Of a stretch of 64,000 nt of DNA, positions 54,995 through 63,996 are shown in pieces. Position 1 is the stretch's first letter. Each line of letters begins with the position of its first letter. Position numbers and translations under genes: made by a program. The stretch comes from Marinobacter koreensis (GTDB lineage: Bacteria > Pseudomonadota > Gammaproteobacteria > Pseudomonadales > Oleiphilaceae). A model generated the notes under the pieces. That model was not told the DNA's origin. It saw only the letters and a program-made list of their open reading frames with translations, and ran no database searches. The stretch covers positions 465,064 through 529,063 of the forward strand of contig NZ_JAKZAJ010000004.1 in assembly GCF_023156285.1 (NCBI RefSeq), given 5' to 3'.

Positions 54995-56776
54995 TCAGCT
55001 CCGTCGATATTGGTAATAGCTTTCAATGTCCGATTTCAGGACCACCCCGTAGATCCGCTGGATCATCGGCGCTACATGACGTTGTACGTAGAGTGCCTCG
55101 GCGTTGGTCAGATCAAACTGATTCAGCGCCTCTTCCAGAGTGGCCTGATACTGCACGGGAGCAATGTCCCGGCGATTGGCGGGAATGTTGATCAGGTCGA
55201 TACTCTCCGGGTTGTCACCACTTTCGGTCTTGTCGGCTTCAACTTCCTCGGTGTCCTCCAGGTAGCGGGCGAGATCCACCGCAGGCATGAGCGCTGTCGG
55301 GCCGCTACTCCCTTCCACGATCAGCCATTTGGGCTCCGATTTTAACAGTTTTCTGGCCTCGGCAATGGAGAGGTGACGTGCCGAACGCATAATATTCTTT
55401 TCCATGATGGCGCCCACCGAAACCCGCCGGAGTGCCTGTATTACCGGGGAGCTCTGGTAGCTGAGGCCCTGACTCTTCAACATGGTCAGAAACAGTGAGC
55501 GCTTCCCGAAGACTTCGCTGGTGACCAGACTGGCTGTGGTAATGATGAGCATGGCCGGAAGGATAATGTTCGGGTTCCGGGTCAGCTCAAGCACGGCCAT
55601 CAAGGCCGCGAGCGGAGCCTGGAGGACGGCGCCCATCATGGCACCCATCCCGAGCATGGCGTACAGCCCGATGGACGAGGCAATGTCCGGGGCCAGTTCG
55701 GCGCCGACCAGCCCCATGGCGCCGCCAAGAGTGGCCCCCATGAACAGCGTCGGGCCAATTACACCACTGGGCATGCCCAGTCCGATGGACAGCGAGGTGA
55801 TAATCAGCTTTGCCAGCCCGACGGCGAGCAGAAGCCAGAAGCCGAGCTCTCCGTCGATGGTGGCGTTGACCGTGTCGTAGCCGATGCCCATGGTTTCGGG
55901 AATGAAAATGGCAAAGGGCACCATCAGTGCGCCGGCAAGACTGATTCTGAGGAAAATCGGACGGTGGTTAAAGCGTCCCAGGCTATCAACCAGTTGAATA
56001 AAGAGTGCCGCAGCAACGCCGATGATGACGGCGATCACCAGGATCCAGGGGATCTCCACCAGTGAATTGAGCGTCAGGCCGGGTACGGTAAAAGCAGGTT
56101 CAGGCCCGTAAACGGCCTGGGTCACAATGGCCGCGCTGACGGCTGCCAGAATGATCGGCGTGAACCCGGCGATGGTGTACTCCATCATGACCACCTCCAT
56201 CGCAAAGACGACGCCGGAAATAGGGGTGTTGAACGAGGCCGAAATGGCGGCGGCACAGCCACACGCCACCAGTGTTCGAATGCTGTTGTTGGGCAGGCGC
56301 ATCCACTGGCCCATCAGACTCGAGAAGGTTGCGCCGAGGTGAACGGCCGGTCCCTCCCGTCCCGAGGATTGCCCGGTCACGACGGTCGCAACCCCGGAGA
56401 CGAACTGCACAATCGCACTTTTCAGGGAAATGTAGCCCTGATGGTAGTTCAGCCGTTCCATGACATGAACCACACCCACCTTGCGATCGTTGATCGCCAG
56501 TTGATGGGTAATAAGACCCAGTGTCACGGCTCCGGCCAGCGGGAGTATTCCCCGGGTCACGAGATCGAGTTTCTCGAACGATTCGGAGCTGCCGTCCGGA
56601 AGGAAATATTCCAGGGGCCATTCGATGGCCAGACGGAAAAGCAGTATCACGGCGCCGGTGACGATTCCTGACAGCAGGCCCAGTACCGCCAGTCGGGGCA
56701 AGGCATCCGCCCCGGTCATGCGACGCCGGAGCGAGGGCATGACGTTCCCGGTGATCTGTTGCCAGAATTTTTGCAT
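54995..56776 (-). CDS. CLC family chloride channel/transporter with CBS domains
   Basis: A 593-residue CLC protein: a membrane part (about 1-440) with the selectivity motif GREGPAVHLGA (near 140), including the gating glutamate, and GVIGP for GxFxP (near 340), followed by a CBS pair at the C-terminus (about 455-590, VGAIMEKNIMRSARHLSIAEARKLL). At the place of the E. coli proton glutamate E203 (FNAPLAGILFIIEEM) this protein has Val in FNTPISGVVFAMEVV, as in animal CLC channels. It may thus be a channel or a transporter with altered coupling. It is 3 bases upstream of hemJ in the same operon, an unexplained pairing. Confidence 0.9.
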   Translation of the reverse strand: MQKFWQQITGNVMPSLRRRMTGADALPRLAVLGLLSGIVTGAVILLFRLAIEWPLEYFLPDGSSESFEKLDLVTRGILPLAGAVTLGLITHQLAINDRKVGVVHVMERLNYHQGYISLKSAIVQFVSGVATVVTGQSSGREGPAVHLGATFSSLMGQWMRLPNNSIRTLVACGCAAAISASFNTPISGVVFAMEVVMMEYTIAGFTPIILAAVSAAIVTQAVYGPEPAFTVPGLTLNSLVEIPWILVIAVIIGVAAALFIQLVDSLGRFNHRPIFLRISLAGALMVPFAIFIPETMGIGYDTVNATIDGELGFWLLLAVGLAKLIITSLSIGLGMPSGVIGPTLFMGATLGGAMGLVGAELAPDIASSIGLYAMLGMGAMMGAVLQAPLAALMAVLELTRNPNIILPAMLIITTASLVTSEVFGKRSLFLTMLKSQGLSYQSSPVIQALRRVSVGAIMEKNIMRSARHLSIAEARKLLKSEPKWLIVEGSSGPTALMPAVDLARYLEDTEEVEADKTESGDNPESIDLINIPANRRDIAPVQYQATLEEALNQFDLTNAEALYVQRHVAPMIQRIYGVVLKSDIESYYQYRRS

Positions 56777-56931
56777 GAATTCGGAGTTTCCCGTCAGGAT
56801 GGGGAGTGTGTCGTTAATTTTTCACAACATTGTAATGCGCAGCCGCCGTGCTGCAATAAGTCCTTGGTTTATCATGGTAGACTAAAGGGCTGAACGTCCC
56901 AATTCTGATAAAGAAAGCCTCGCTGGAGAGA

Positions 56932-57972
56932 ATGGTGATTAAAGTCGGTATCGTTGGTGGCACCGGATATACCGGTGTGGAGTTGCTGAGAATTCTTGCG
57001 GTTCACCCGGAAGTGAGCGTGCAGTGCATCACTTCCCGTTCGGAAGCAGGTATGCCTGTTGCCGATATGTACCCCAATTTGCGAGGACACTTCGACCTGG
57101 CATTCTCGGAACCCGACGTCGCCGTGCTGAAAGCCTGCGATCTCGTATTTTTTGCGACTCCCCATGGCGTGGCGATGCGAATGGTGCCTGAACTCATGGC
57201 CGCCGGGGTCCGTGTAGTCGACCTGTCCGCCGACTTCCGGCTCAAGGACCTCGACGTCTGGGCGAACTGGTACGGGATGACCCACGAGAGTCCCGAATGG
57301 GCGGAACGCGCCGTCTATGGTTTGCCGGAAGTGGTCCGGGACGAAATCCGCGAGGCGCAGCTGGTCGCCAATCCGGGTTGCTACCCGACAGCGGTCCAGC
57401 TTGGCTTCCTGCCCTTGCTCGAGGAAGGGCTGGTGGACGCGTCCCGATTGATCGCCGATGCCAAATCGGGAGCCAGTGGCGCAGGCCGTCAGGGCAAGAT
57501 CGGCATGTTACACGGCGAGATCGGCGAAAGCTTCAAGGCCTATGGCGCCTCTGGACATCGACATTTGCCGGAGATCCGTCAGGGTCTGAGCGCTGCCGCC
57601 GGTAGTTCTGTGGGCGTGACGTTTGTGCCGCACCTGATTCCCATGATCCGCGGGATCGAAGCGACACTCTACGCGGAGCTCCGCGATCCGGAGGCCTTTG
57701 ATCGACTGCAGGCCCTCTTTGAAGCCCGTTTCCGGGATGAGCCGTTCGTTGATGTCATGCCCTTCGGCAGCCACCCTGAGACCCGCAGTGTTCGGGGTGC
57801 CAATCAGTGCCGGATGGCGCTCCATCGCCAGGAGAACAGCAACATTGTCATTGTGTCTTCGGTGATTGATAACCTGGTAAAGGGGGCTGCGGGACAGGCC
57901 GTCCAGAACATGAACATCATGTTCGGCTTCCGTGAAACAAAGGGGCTTGAAGCACCTGCGTTGTTGCCCTAA
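56932..57972 (+). CDS. argC: N-acetyl-gamma-glutamyl-phosphate reductase
   Basis: A 346-residue ArgC of arginine synthesis. The NADP-binding start [18 protein letters not shown], the catalytic Cys in [14 protein letters not shown] (near 150), and HRHLPEIRQ with the active His near 208 are all present; the C-terminal [17 protein letters not shown] is typical. GGAG precedes the ATG. It is divergent from the clc gene, with a TAGACT (56877-56882) as possible -10, and starts the argC-DUF6776-bactofilin series. Confidence 0.97.
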   Translation: MVIKVGIVGGTGYTGVELLRILAVHPEVSVQCITSRSEAGMPVADMYPNLRGHFDLAFSEPDVAVLKACDLVFFATPHGVAMRMVPELMAAGVRVVDLSADFRLKDLDVWANWYGMTHESPEWAERAVYGLPEVVRDEIREAQLVANPGCYPTAVQLGFLPLLEEGLVDASRLIADAKSGASGAGRQGKIGMLHGEIGESFKAYGASGHRHLPEIRQGLSAAAGSSVGVTFVPHLIPMIRGIEATLYAELRDPEAFDRLQALFEARFRDEPFVDVMPFGSHPETRSVRGANQCRMALHRQENSNIVIVSSVIDNLVKGAAGQAVQNMNIMFGFRETKGLEAPALLP

Positions 57973-57981
57973 GGAGCCGTT

Positions 57982-58722
57982 GTGAGCGACTCGCGAAAGC
58001 CTGCAGAAGAGTATGTGGTGGTCCGTCACCGTCCGGGTCACCGCATCCGTCGGACCGCCATCCTGCTGATCTTCACCGTGGTTGCGGCCATTGCGGGGTA
58101 TGCTGCCGGCCTGGCCCAGAGCGGATTCCGATTGTCGAATGTTGCTGCGTCCAACGACACCTTGCAGGAAGAGCTGGATACGCTGCGAAGCGATTTTCGG
58201 GAAACGCGGCAGAAGTTGGTGAACCTCGAACGGGGCAAAGTGATTGACCAACAGGCACTGGGCAGCGCCCGAAAGACAATTGCCGGGCTGGAAAACCGGA
58301 TTGCATCACTGAAGTCGGACCTGACTTTCTATAAAAATATCATGGCGCCATCCGAGACCAGCAAAGGGCTTCAGGTTGATAGTCTGGCGCTGGCTCGGGA
58401 TTATGAGCCCGGTTCCTGGGATTTCAAACTTGTACTGACCCAGGTGGGCAATAATAAAAGCTATATTTCCGGGGTAGTGGCGGTGAACGTCATTGGCCTG
58501 CGCGACGAAGAGAAAGAAGTCATCGCCTTGAGGGATCTGTCGAAGGATATTGAAGACCTTGGTGTGAAATTTCGTTTCCGGTTCTTCCAGAATGTGGAAG
58601 GCACCCTCGTGCTTCCCGACAACTTCCAGCCACTGGAGGTTCAGGTGGTCGCCCAGGCTGATGGTCGGAAATCCTCACAGGCAGAAAGAACCTTTGACTG
58701 GGATGATCTAACGGAGAAATAA
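57982..58722 (+). CDS. DUF6776 family membrane coiled-coil protein
   Basis: A 246-residue protein with a short cytoplasmic N-terminus, one membrane segment (about 27-46, AILLIFTVVAAIAGYAAGLA), a coiled-coil region (about 55-120, NDTLQEELDTLRSDFRETRQKL) and a beta-rich periplasmic domain. The GTG start at 57982 follows AAGGAG. It is placed between argC and a bactofilin gene, one base from the latter, an arrangement seen in Pseudomonas relatives. A role in envelope organisation together with the bactofilin is plausible from context but unproven. Confidence 0.82.
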   Translation: MSDSRKPAEEYVVVRHRPGHRIRRTAILLIFTVVAAIAGYAAGLAQSGFRLSNVAASNDTLQEELDTLRSDFRETRQKLVNLERGKVIDQQALGSARKTIAGLENRIASLKSDLTFYKNIMAPSETSKGLQVDSLALARDYEPGSWDFKLVLTQVGNNKSYISGVVAVNVIGLRDEEKEVIALRDLSKDIEDLGVKFRFRFFQNVEGTLVLPDNFQPLEVQVVAQADGRKSSQAERTFDWDDLTEK

Positions 58723-58723
58723 C

Positions 58724-59200
58724 ATGCTCGGTAAGAAGAAGCAGAAGCCTCGTCGCCCTGTGGGACATTTTGACACCCTGATCTCGGCGAAGACGTCGGT
58801 ACAGGGTGATATCACCTTTTCCGGCGGGCTGCACGTGGACGGTCGAATTCATGGCAAGGTGGTTGCGGAAGAGGGGAGCGATGCCGTTCTCCGGGTTTCC
58901 GAAGTCGGTGAAGTCACCGGCGACATCATTGCCCCGCACGTGATTGTCAATGGTACGGTGAATGGCGACGTCTACGCCTCTGCCAACCTGGAACTGGCCG
59001 AAAAGGCATCCATCAATGGCAGCGTTTATTACAACCTGATTCAGATGGCCATGGGCGCCACGGTGAATGGCAACCTCGTTCATCAGAAGGAGGCTGTCGG
59101 CCTGCTGACCAATGGCGAACAATCCGGGAAGTCCTCATCGACGTCGGTCGAGCTCGGCCGAAGCGAATCGGAAGCGGTCGATGGTGGAAAGTCCGAATAG
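58724..59200 (+). CDS. Bactofilin (polymer-forming cytoskeletal protein)
   Basis: A 158-residue bactofilin: a basic N-terminus (LGKKKQKPRRPVGHF) followed by the right-handed beta-helix core (about 20-125) with repeating hydrophobic turns, for example VQGDITFSGGLHVDGRIHGKV and NGTVNGDVYASANLEL. The C-terminus is a Ser-rich tail. Bactofilins form filaments without nucleotide that help shape cells or localise cell-wall enzymes. It is one base downstream of the DUF6776 gene with GGAG 6 bases before the ATG. Confidence 0.94.
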   Translation: MLGKKKQKPRRPVGHFDTLISAKTSVQGDITFSGGLHVDGRIHGKVVAEEGSDAVLRVSEVGEVTGDIIAPHVIVNGTVNGDVYASANLELAEKASINGSVYYNLIQMAMGATVNGNLVHQKEAVGLLTNGEQSGKSSSTSVELGRSESEAVDGGKSE

Positions 59201-59229
59201 TTGATTGTTTTAGTCAGGAATACCATAAT
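59201..59229 (+). promoter_or_regulatory. erpA promoter
   Basis: TTGATT (59201-59206) and CATAAT (59224-59229) with a 17-base spacer, 36 bases upstream of the erpA start. Confidence 0.55.
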
Positions 59230-59264
59230 CGGGCTCTTGCAATTGATGATCCCCGGAGGCGAAC

Positions 59265-59618
59265 TTGAGTGTCGTTCAGCAACAAATGGCCATTCCGCTG
59301 TTCTTCAGTGATAGCGCTGTTGCCAAAGTACGCGAACTGATTGAGGAAGAGGGTAATCCCGATCTCAAGCTGCGCGTCTTTGTGACGGGTGGCGGCTGTT
59401 CGGGGTTTCAGTATGGTTTTTCGTTTGATGAGGCCCAGGAAGAGGACGATACAGCCATTGAGCGGGATGGTGTGACCCTTCTGGTGGATTCCATGAGTTA
59501 TCAGTATCTCGTGGGGGCCACGATCGATTATCAGGAAGGGCTTCAGGGGTCGCAGTTCGTGGTGCAGAACCCCAACGCCACCTCGACTTGCGGATGTGGG
59601 AGTTCGTTCTCCATCTGA
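59265..59618 (+). CDS. erpA: Iron-sulfur cluster insertion protein ErpA
   Basis: A 117-residue A-type carrier that delivers Fe-S clusters to target enzymes. The three conserved cysteines are in [11 protein letters not shown] (near 46) and the C-terminal STCGCGSSF (near 110-112). The TTG at 59265 is used as start, with GGAGG (59255-59259) at 5 bases; the internal ATG at 59286 would remove only seven residues. It has its own promoter and is probably not part of the argC operon. It converges with anmK, 7 bases apart. Confidence 0.95.
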   Translation: MSVVQQQMAIPLFFSDSAVAKVRELIEEEGNPDLKLRVFVTGGGCSGFQYGFSFDEAQEEDDTAIERDGVTLLVDSMSYQYLVGATIDYQEGLQGSQFVVQNPNATSTCGCGSSFSI

Positions 59619-59625
59619 TGACTCT

Positions 59626-60723
59626 TCAGGCCGGGTAGATGGCTCCGAGGATTCTCTGACCGCTTGCGCCGGTCACCTCGGGGAGGTTGCCCGGTCTTCC
59701 TTCCAGTGTTTGTTTTGCGAGCCAGGCAAATGCCGTCGGCTCGACCCATTGCGGGTCCAGCCCGAGTTCCGATGTGATCTTCAGATCACGGGGGGCAACC
59801 GCTTCGGCCAATGCCTTCATCAGCTCCGGGTTTCGGGCGCCACCGCCACAGACATAAATGGTTTTCAGACCGTAATCCGGCAGCTGATGGCTGATGGACA
59901 GTGCAGTGACTTCCAGTAGGGTTCTCTGCACGTCGGCATTACGCACGTTGGGATGTCTTGCCAGGTGTGTCCGGACCCAGTCCAGATTGAACTTTTCCTT
60001 CCCGGTGCTTTTGGGCCCCTTTTTCCGGAAATAGGCATCGGACAGCATGTCGGAAAGCAGTGCTTCGTCCACTTCCCCCTCTTTTGCCCAGTGCCCATCG
60101 GTGTCATACGGGCGCCCGGTCTGGTCCAGGCACCAGGCATCCATCAGCGCATTCGCCGGCCCGGTATCGAATCCGGTGACGTCTCCCTCGCCCTTGGCGG
60201 GGAGCCAGGTTATGTTGGCGATCCCGCCAAGATTCAGAATGCAGCGACTTTCCGAGGTCGAGCCGAAAAACTCTTTGTGAAATGCCGGAACCAGTGGCGC
60301 GCCCTGGCCGCCTGCGGCCATATCGCGGCGCCGGAAATCGGCGACCGTGGTCAGGCCGGTTAACTCGGCAATCACCGCAGGGTTTCCGATCTGGAGTGAA
60401 AATGGCGCTTTGCCGGAGGGTTGGTGGCGGATGGTTTGCCCATGGCTGCCAATGGCGCGAATGGAGGCAATGTCGGCGCCGGTGTCGGCAATGACCCGAT
60501 TGGCAGCCTGGGCGAACAGGTGCCCGGTAAGCGTATCCAGTTCGCCGATCTCATCGGGGCTTGCGTGATTCTGGCTGGCGGCGAGGAGTCGGTGACGGAG
60601 ATCGTCGGGATAGCTCAGGGAGTGCGTCCCGACCAGTGTCATTGATTGGTCCTGAAAAGAGACCAGCACAGCGTCAATGCCGTCCATGCTGGTCCCCGAC
60701 ATTAACCCCAGCCAGGTCTCCAT
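59626..60723 (-). CDS. anmK: Anhydro-N-acetylmuramic acid kinase
   Basis: A 365-residue AnmK that phosphorylates and opens anhydro-MurNAc during peptidoglycan recycling. LGLMSGTSMDGIDAVLV at the N-terminus, GSHGQTIRHQP near 94, NLGGIANITWLP near 168 and CGGGARNPELM near 290 are diagnostic. It lies 5 bases after the M23 peptidase gene, so peptidoglycan cleavage and recycling share an operon. Confidence 0.96.
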   Translation of the reverse strand: METWLGLMSGTSMDGIDAVLVSFQDQSMTLVGTHSLSYPDDLRHRLLAASQNHASPDEIGELDTLTGHLFAQAANRVIADTGADIASIRAIGSHGQTIRHQPSGKAPFSLQIGNPAVIAELTGLTTVADFRRRDMAAGGQGAPLVPAFHKEFFGSTSESRCILNLGGIANITWLPAKGEGDVTGFDTGPANALMDAWCLDQTGRPYDTDGHWAKEGEVDEALLSDMLSDAYFRKKGPKSTGKEKFNLDWVRTHLARHPNVRNADVQRTLLEVTALSISHQLPDYGLKTIYVCGGGARNPELMKALAEAVAPRDLKITSELGLDPQWVEPTAFAWLAKQTLEGRPGNLPEVTGASGQRILGAIYPA

Positions 60724-60728
60724 CGGAT

Positions 60729-62114
60729 TTATTCTTCCTCAGCCATCGCCAGTTGTTGTTCGCGTCCCTCGAATACATTGAACTGCGCGAGGCGCTGGTC
60801 GGCGATCTTCCTGAACTGCGCCATCTCTGAGGAGGGAACCGGTTTCGCGTCCGGGAGCTTCACCGTGCGTGAATTGACCGGGCGACCATTGACCCGATAC
60901 TCGTAGTGAAGGTGCGGGCCGGTGGCCAGGCCAGAGGATCCGACATAGCCGATCGTCTGGCCCTGCTTCACCCGGGAGCCGGCTTTCATGCCGCGGGCAA
61001 TCCGGCTCATGTGAGCATACAGTGTCGTGATCCCGTCACCGTGTTGCAGCACGACGGCCCGGCCGTAACCACCCTTACGTCCTGCAGAAATGATTCTGCC
61101 TGAACCGGCGGCCTTGATTGGCGTTCCGGGCGCAGCGGCGTAATCGGTGCCTTCGTGTGGTCGAACGACGCCGAGAACCGGATGGCGGCGCTGTAAGTTG
61201 AACGGGGAGGAAACGCGGGCATCGATCGGCGTGCGCAGGATCGCCTTGCGCATACTTTTGCCGTCCGGCGTGAAATAGTCACTGTTGCCGGAGTCATCGG
61301 TATAGAGCAGGGCAAGTCGTTCGTCGCCCCGGTTGATAAAGCGGGCAGACAGGATCTTCCCGGTGCCAAGCTTTTCTCCGTCCAGGTACAGGTCCTGGTA
61401 GACCACCTCGAAACGGTCACCCTTTCTCACGTCATAAACAAAGTCGATGTCCCAGCCGAAGATGTCCGTTAATTCCATGGTCAGCTTGTCGTTCAGACCG
61501 GCAGCCCTGGCGGAGGCGTAGAGCGAATCGTCGATTACCCCGGAGGCAAACATTGGCCTGGCTTCCGGCTCGCGCGTGAGAACCTCGCCCTTGAAACCAT
61601 CATCGGTCCGGGAAACCTTGAGGCTCTTGAGTCGGTTTCTCTGCAGTTCAACGGCCGCGAGTTTGCCCTGATCGTCTGACGCGAACCGAATGGTCTCGCC
61701 AGCATACAGACGCTGGAGCTTGTCGGCGTCGCCTTCACCATGAATTACAGAGAGCATGATGCCGTCGTTGAATCCCGCCGCCTTGAAAAGAGAGGACAGG
61801 GTATCGCCGGACTTGATATCAAATGTCTGCCAGTCCAGTGCGGGTTTGGGCGGGGTCTTCGCGACAGTCGCTTCAGTCTGGCCTTCGGCCGATGCTGGTG
61901 CGCCGCTGGTTGCGTCATCAGTCGCTACCTCCGCGGATTCGGGGTCACCTGCAGACGCCGGGCCCTTGGCGGGCGCTGAAACCGAACCCTGCTCGAGATC
62001 CAGGGAATAGGACATTCGCTTGGCCTCGACGTTACTGCTCGGGCTCATCAGGACGGTCGCGGCAACCAGGACGGTGGCCCCGGCGGCGATGGTAAGGTGG
62101 GTCTTCGGAAACAT
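60729..62114 (-). CDS. M23 family peptidoglycan DD-metallopeptidase (MepM-like)
   Basis: A 461-residue envelope protein with an N-terminal membrane anchor (about 7-25), a Ala/Glu-rich linker, an OapA/LysM-like region (about 95-150, FDIKSGDTLSSLFKAAGF) and a C-terminal M23 domain (about 310-425) with HEGTDYAAAPGTPI and HLHYEYRVNG, holding the zinc ligands. It should cut crosslinks to allow cell-wall growth, as MepM does. The ATG at 62114 is chosen because the longer frame from 62186 would run into the predicted -10 (TATACT, 62186-62191, minus strand). Confidence 0.92.
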   Translation of the reverse strand: MFPKTHLTIAAGATVLVAATVLMSPSSNVEAKRMSYSLDLEQGSVSAPAKGPASAGDPESAEVATDDATSGAPASAEGQTEATVAKTPPKPALDWQTFDIKSGDTLSSLFKAAGFNDGIMLSVIHGEGDADKLQRLYAGETIRFASDDQGKLAAVELQRNRLKSLKVSRTDDGFKGEVLTREPEARPMFASGVIDDSLYASARAAGLNDKLTMELTDIFGWDIDFVYDVRKGDRFEVVYQDLYLDGEKLGTGKILSARFINRGDERLALLYTDDSGNSDYFTPDGKSMRKAILRTPIDARVSSPFNLQRRHPVLGVVRPHEGTDYAAAPGTPIKAAGSGRIISAGRKGGYGRAVVLQHGDGITTLYAHMSRIARGMKAGSRVKQGQTIGYVGSSGLATGPHLHYEYRVNGRPVNSRTVKLPDAKPVPSSEMAQFRKIADQRLAQFNVFEGREQQLAMAEEE

Positions 62115-62425
62115 TTTAAACACGTGCGCACCCGATTTGGTCGGTATTCCAGTAGGTTGAACTACCAAATTAAAGCTTTCGATCAAGTATAGACCATCAG
62201 ATTACCGGATAAAGTAAACGCAGGACAGCAGGGAACATTACGATTCCTGTTTCCGGGCCCGGATTTCTGGCGACGTCGCTGCTATAATACGCCGCCCTCT
62301 GTGGTCCGGGTTGTCTGAAAAATGATCAGGTCCACTCTAGCAGGGGAGCGGGTAACTCACAGAGTTCTTTTGTAGAGCTCTGTAACCGGTACATTCTTTG
62401 ATTCATAAACGAGGATGCGTGGTTC
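62115..62425. promoter_or_regulatory. Divergent promoter region between the M23 peptidase and tyrS
   Basis: About 310 bases without a gene. On the minus strand TATACT (62186-62191) with TTTATC 16 bases upstream is a candidate promoter for the peptidase. On the plus strand TATAAT (62283-62288), followed by ACGCCGCC, is a likely -10 for tyrS, leaving a leader of about 130 bases. No T-box or other known riboswitch is seen. Confidence 0.45.
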
Positions 62426-63628
62426 ATGGTATCGATCGATGAAGCGTTGGCCGTCATCAAGCGCGGCGTAGACGAACTGATTCCGGAAGACGAGCTTGTA
62501 GCAAAGCTGAAACAGGGCCGGCCTCTTCGGATCAAGGCGGGGTTCGATCCCACTGCACCGGATCTTCATCTTGGTCATACCGTGCTGATCAACAAGCTTC
62601 GTCAATTCCAGGACCTGGGCCACGAAGTCATTTTCCTGATCGGTGATTTCACCGGCATGATCGGTGATCCGACAGGTAAGAGTGCAACCCGCCCGCCTCT
62701 GACCGAGGAGCAGGTTCGGGAGAATGCGGTCTCCTATAAGGAGCAGGTGTTCAAGATTCTCGATCCGGAGAAGACGCAGGTGGTGTTCAATTCGGACTGG
62801 ATGAGCAAGATGACCGCTGCGGACATGATCAAGCTGGCGGGACAGTACACGGTGGCCCGGATGCTTGAGCGCGATGATTTTACCAAGCGTTATCGGGCTG
62901 AGCAGGCGATCGCCATCCATGAGTTTCTGTATCCCCTGGTTCAGGGGTATGACTCGGTCGCCCTTGAGGCTGATGTGGAATTGGGGGGGACCGATCAGAA
63001 GTTCAACTTGTTGATGGGGCGCATTCTCCAGAAGCATTATGGCCAGGAGCCACAAGTCATTCTGACTATGCCCATTCTGGAAGGTCTGGATGGCGTCCAG
63101 AAGATGTCCAAGTCTCTCGGCAACTATGTGGGTGTCAATGATGCCCCCGGCGAGATGTATACCAAGCTGTTGTCCATGCCGGATGAGTTGCTGTGGCGCT
63201 ATTTTGAGCTGTTAAGCTTCCGTCCGTTAGCGGAAGTTGAGGAGTTTCGCAAGGCGGTTGATGCCGGAGCAAACCCCCAGGACTACAAGAAGGTGTTGGC
63301 GGAAGAGATTATCACCCGCTTCCACGACGAAGAGGCGGCGCGTTCCGCTCACAAATCCGCAGGTAACCGGGTCGCTCTCGGTGAGATTCCGGAAAACGTT
63401 CCGGAAGTGGAAGTGTCCCTCGATGGTCAGGCTGAGATCCCGATGGCGGCGGTATTGCGTCTCGCGGGTCTGGTCAAGAACGGTGCAGCGGCACGGGATG
63501 TTCTTGGGCGTGGCGCAGTTTATGTCGATGGCCAGCCATTCGAAGGCAATCGCCCGTTTGTTAAAGGGGATGCGTGCGTTATCCAGGCGGGGAAAAAGAA
63601 AATCGCCCGGGTATTGATCACGGAGTGA
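62426..63628 (+). CDS. tyrS: Tyrosyl-tRNA synthetase
   Basis: A 400-residue class I synthetase. The HIGH-type motif is HLGH ([10 protein letters not shown], about 49-52), KMSKS is in [14 protein letters not shown] near 228, and the C-terminal S4 RNA-binding domain (about 335-398) is present. The early part [11 protein letters not shown] and [16 protein letters not shown] belongs to the TyrZ-like group common in Pseudomonas rather than to E. coli TyrS. Followed by an rRNA operon promoter region, also like Pseudomonas. Confidence 0.97.
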   Translation: MVSIDEALAVIKRGVDELIPEDELVAKLKQGRPLRIKAGFDPTAPDLHLGHTVLINKLRQFQDLGHEVIFLIGDFTGMIGDPTGKSATRPPLTEEQVRENAVSYKEQVFKILDPEKTQVVFNSDWMSKMTAADMIKLAGQYTVARMLERDDFTKRYRAEQAIAIHEFLYPLVQGYDSVALEADVELGGTDQKFNLLMGRILQKHYGQEPQVILTMPILEGLDGVQKMSKSLGNYVGVNDAPGEMYTKLLSMPDELLWRYFELLSFRPLAEVEEFRKAVDAGANPQDYKKVLAEEIITRFHDEEAARSAHKSAGNRVALGEIPENVPEVEVSLDGQAEIPMAAVLRLAGLVKNGAAARDVLGRGAVYVDGQPFEGNRPFVKGDACVIQAGKKKIARVLITE

Positions 63629-63688
63629 TCGGGTTGGGTATTTGTTGTACGGAGTGGTGTTAATTTCAGGCTTTTTTAAGATTCGTCG
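63629..63688. other. Spacer after tyrS
   Basis: No clear terminator hairpin is visible after tyrS; the stretch ends in a T-rich segment (63671-63677) that may act as an upstream element for the first rRNA promoter. Confidence 0.3.
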
Positions 63689-63716
63689 TTGACAGTTCTC
63701 CGGAGGCCTGTAGAAT
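63689..63716 (+). promoter_or_regulatory. rRNA operon promoter P1
   Basis: TTGACA (63689-63694), 16-base spacer, TAGAAT (63711-63716), GCGC discriminator. Confidence 0.85.
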
Positions 63717-63821
63717 GCGCACCACTTCTGAGGGACAAGCCGCTGAGGCGGCGGGTTTTGAGGGAGTTAACTGCTTGAAAGCTTTGAAGAAAAAAGAGTT
63801 CGAGATTTCTTCAGAAAGCGG

Positions 63822-63849
63822 TTGACAAGGTAGCGGTTCGGTGTAGAAT
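63822..63849 (+). promoter_or_regulatory. rRNA operon promoter P2
   Basis: TTGACA (63822-63827), 16-base spacer, TAGAAT (63844-63849) and a GCGCGCC discriminator typical of stringently controlled promoters. An A-rich stretch (63788-63796) upstream may be an UP element. Confidence 0.88.
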
Positions 63850-63926
63850 GCGCGCCTCGTTTGAAGCAGTAAGCCGGACGGTTTTTAGCGGATTTGGACG
63901 AGTTTGAAGACGCTGGAAATTAACGG

Positions 63927-63954
63927 TTGACAAGGTCGGGATTCGATGTAGAAT
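63927..63954 (+). promoter_or_regulatory. rRNA operon promoter P3
   Basis: TTGACA (63927-63932), 16-base spacer, TAGAAT (63949-63954), ACGCGGCC discriminator. Its first bases repeat those of P2 (GGTTGACAAGGT), so the two are a duplicated unit. Confidence 0.88.
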
Positions 63955-63983
63955 ACGCGGCCTTGATTGAGCAGAGGCTCAAC

Positions 63984-63996
63984 GCTCTTTAAAAAG
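63984..63996 (+). promoter_or_regulatory. boxA antitermination element of the rRNA leader
   Basis: GCTCTTTAAAAAG matches the boxA core TGCTCTTTAA. It marks the leader of an rRNA operon; the 16S gene must start beyond the right edge. Confidence 0.75.

Noticed and set aside
62289..62425. T-box or other riboswitch before tyrS
   Set aside because: No T-box sequence or specifier stem is visible, and such elements are not expected in gammaproteobacteria.
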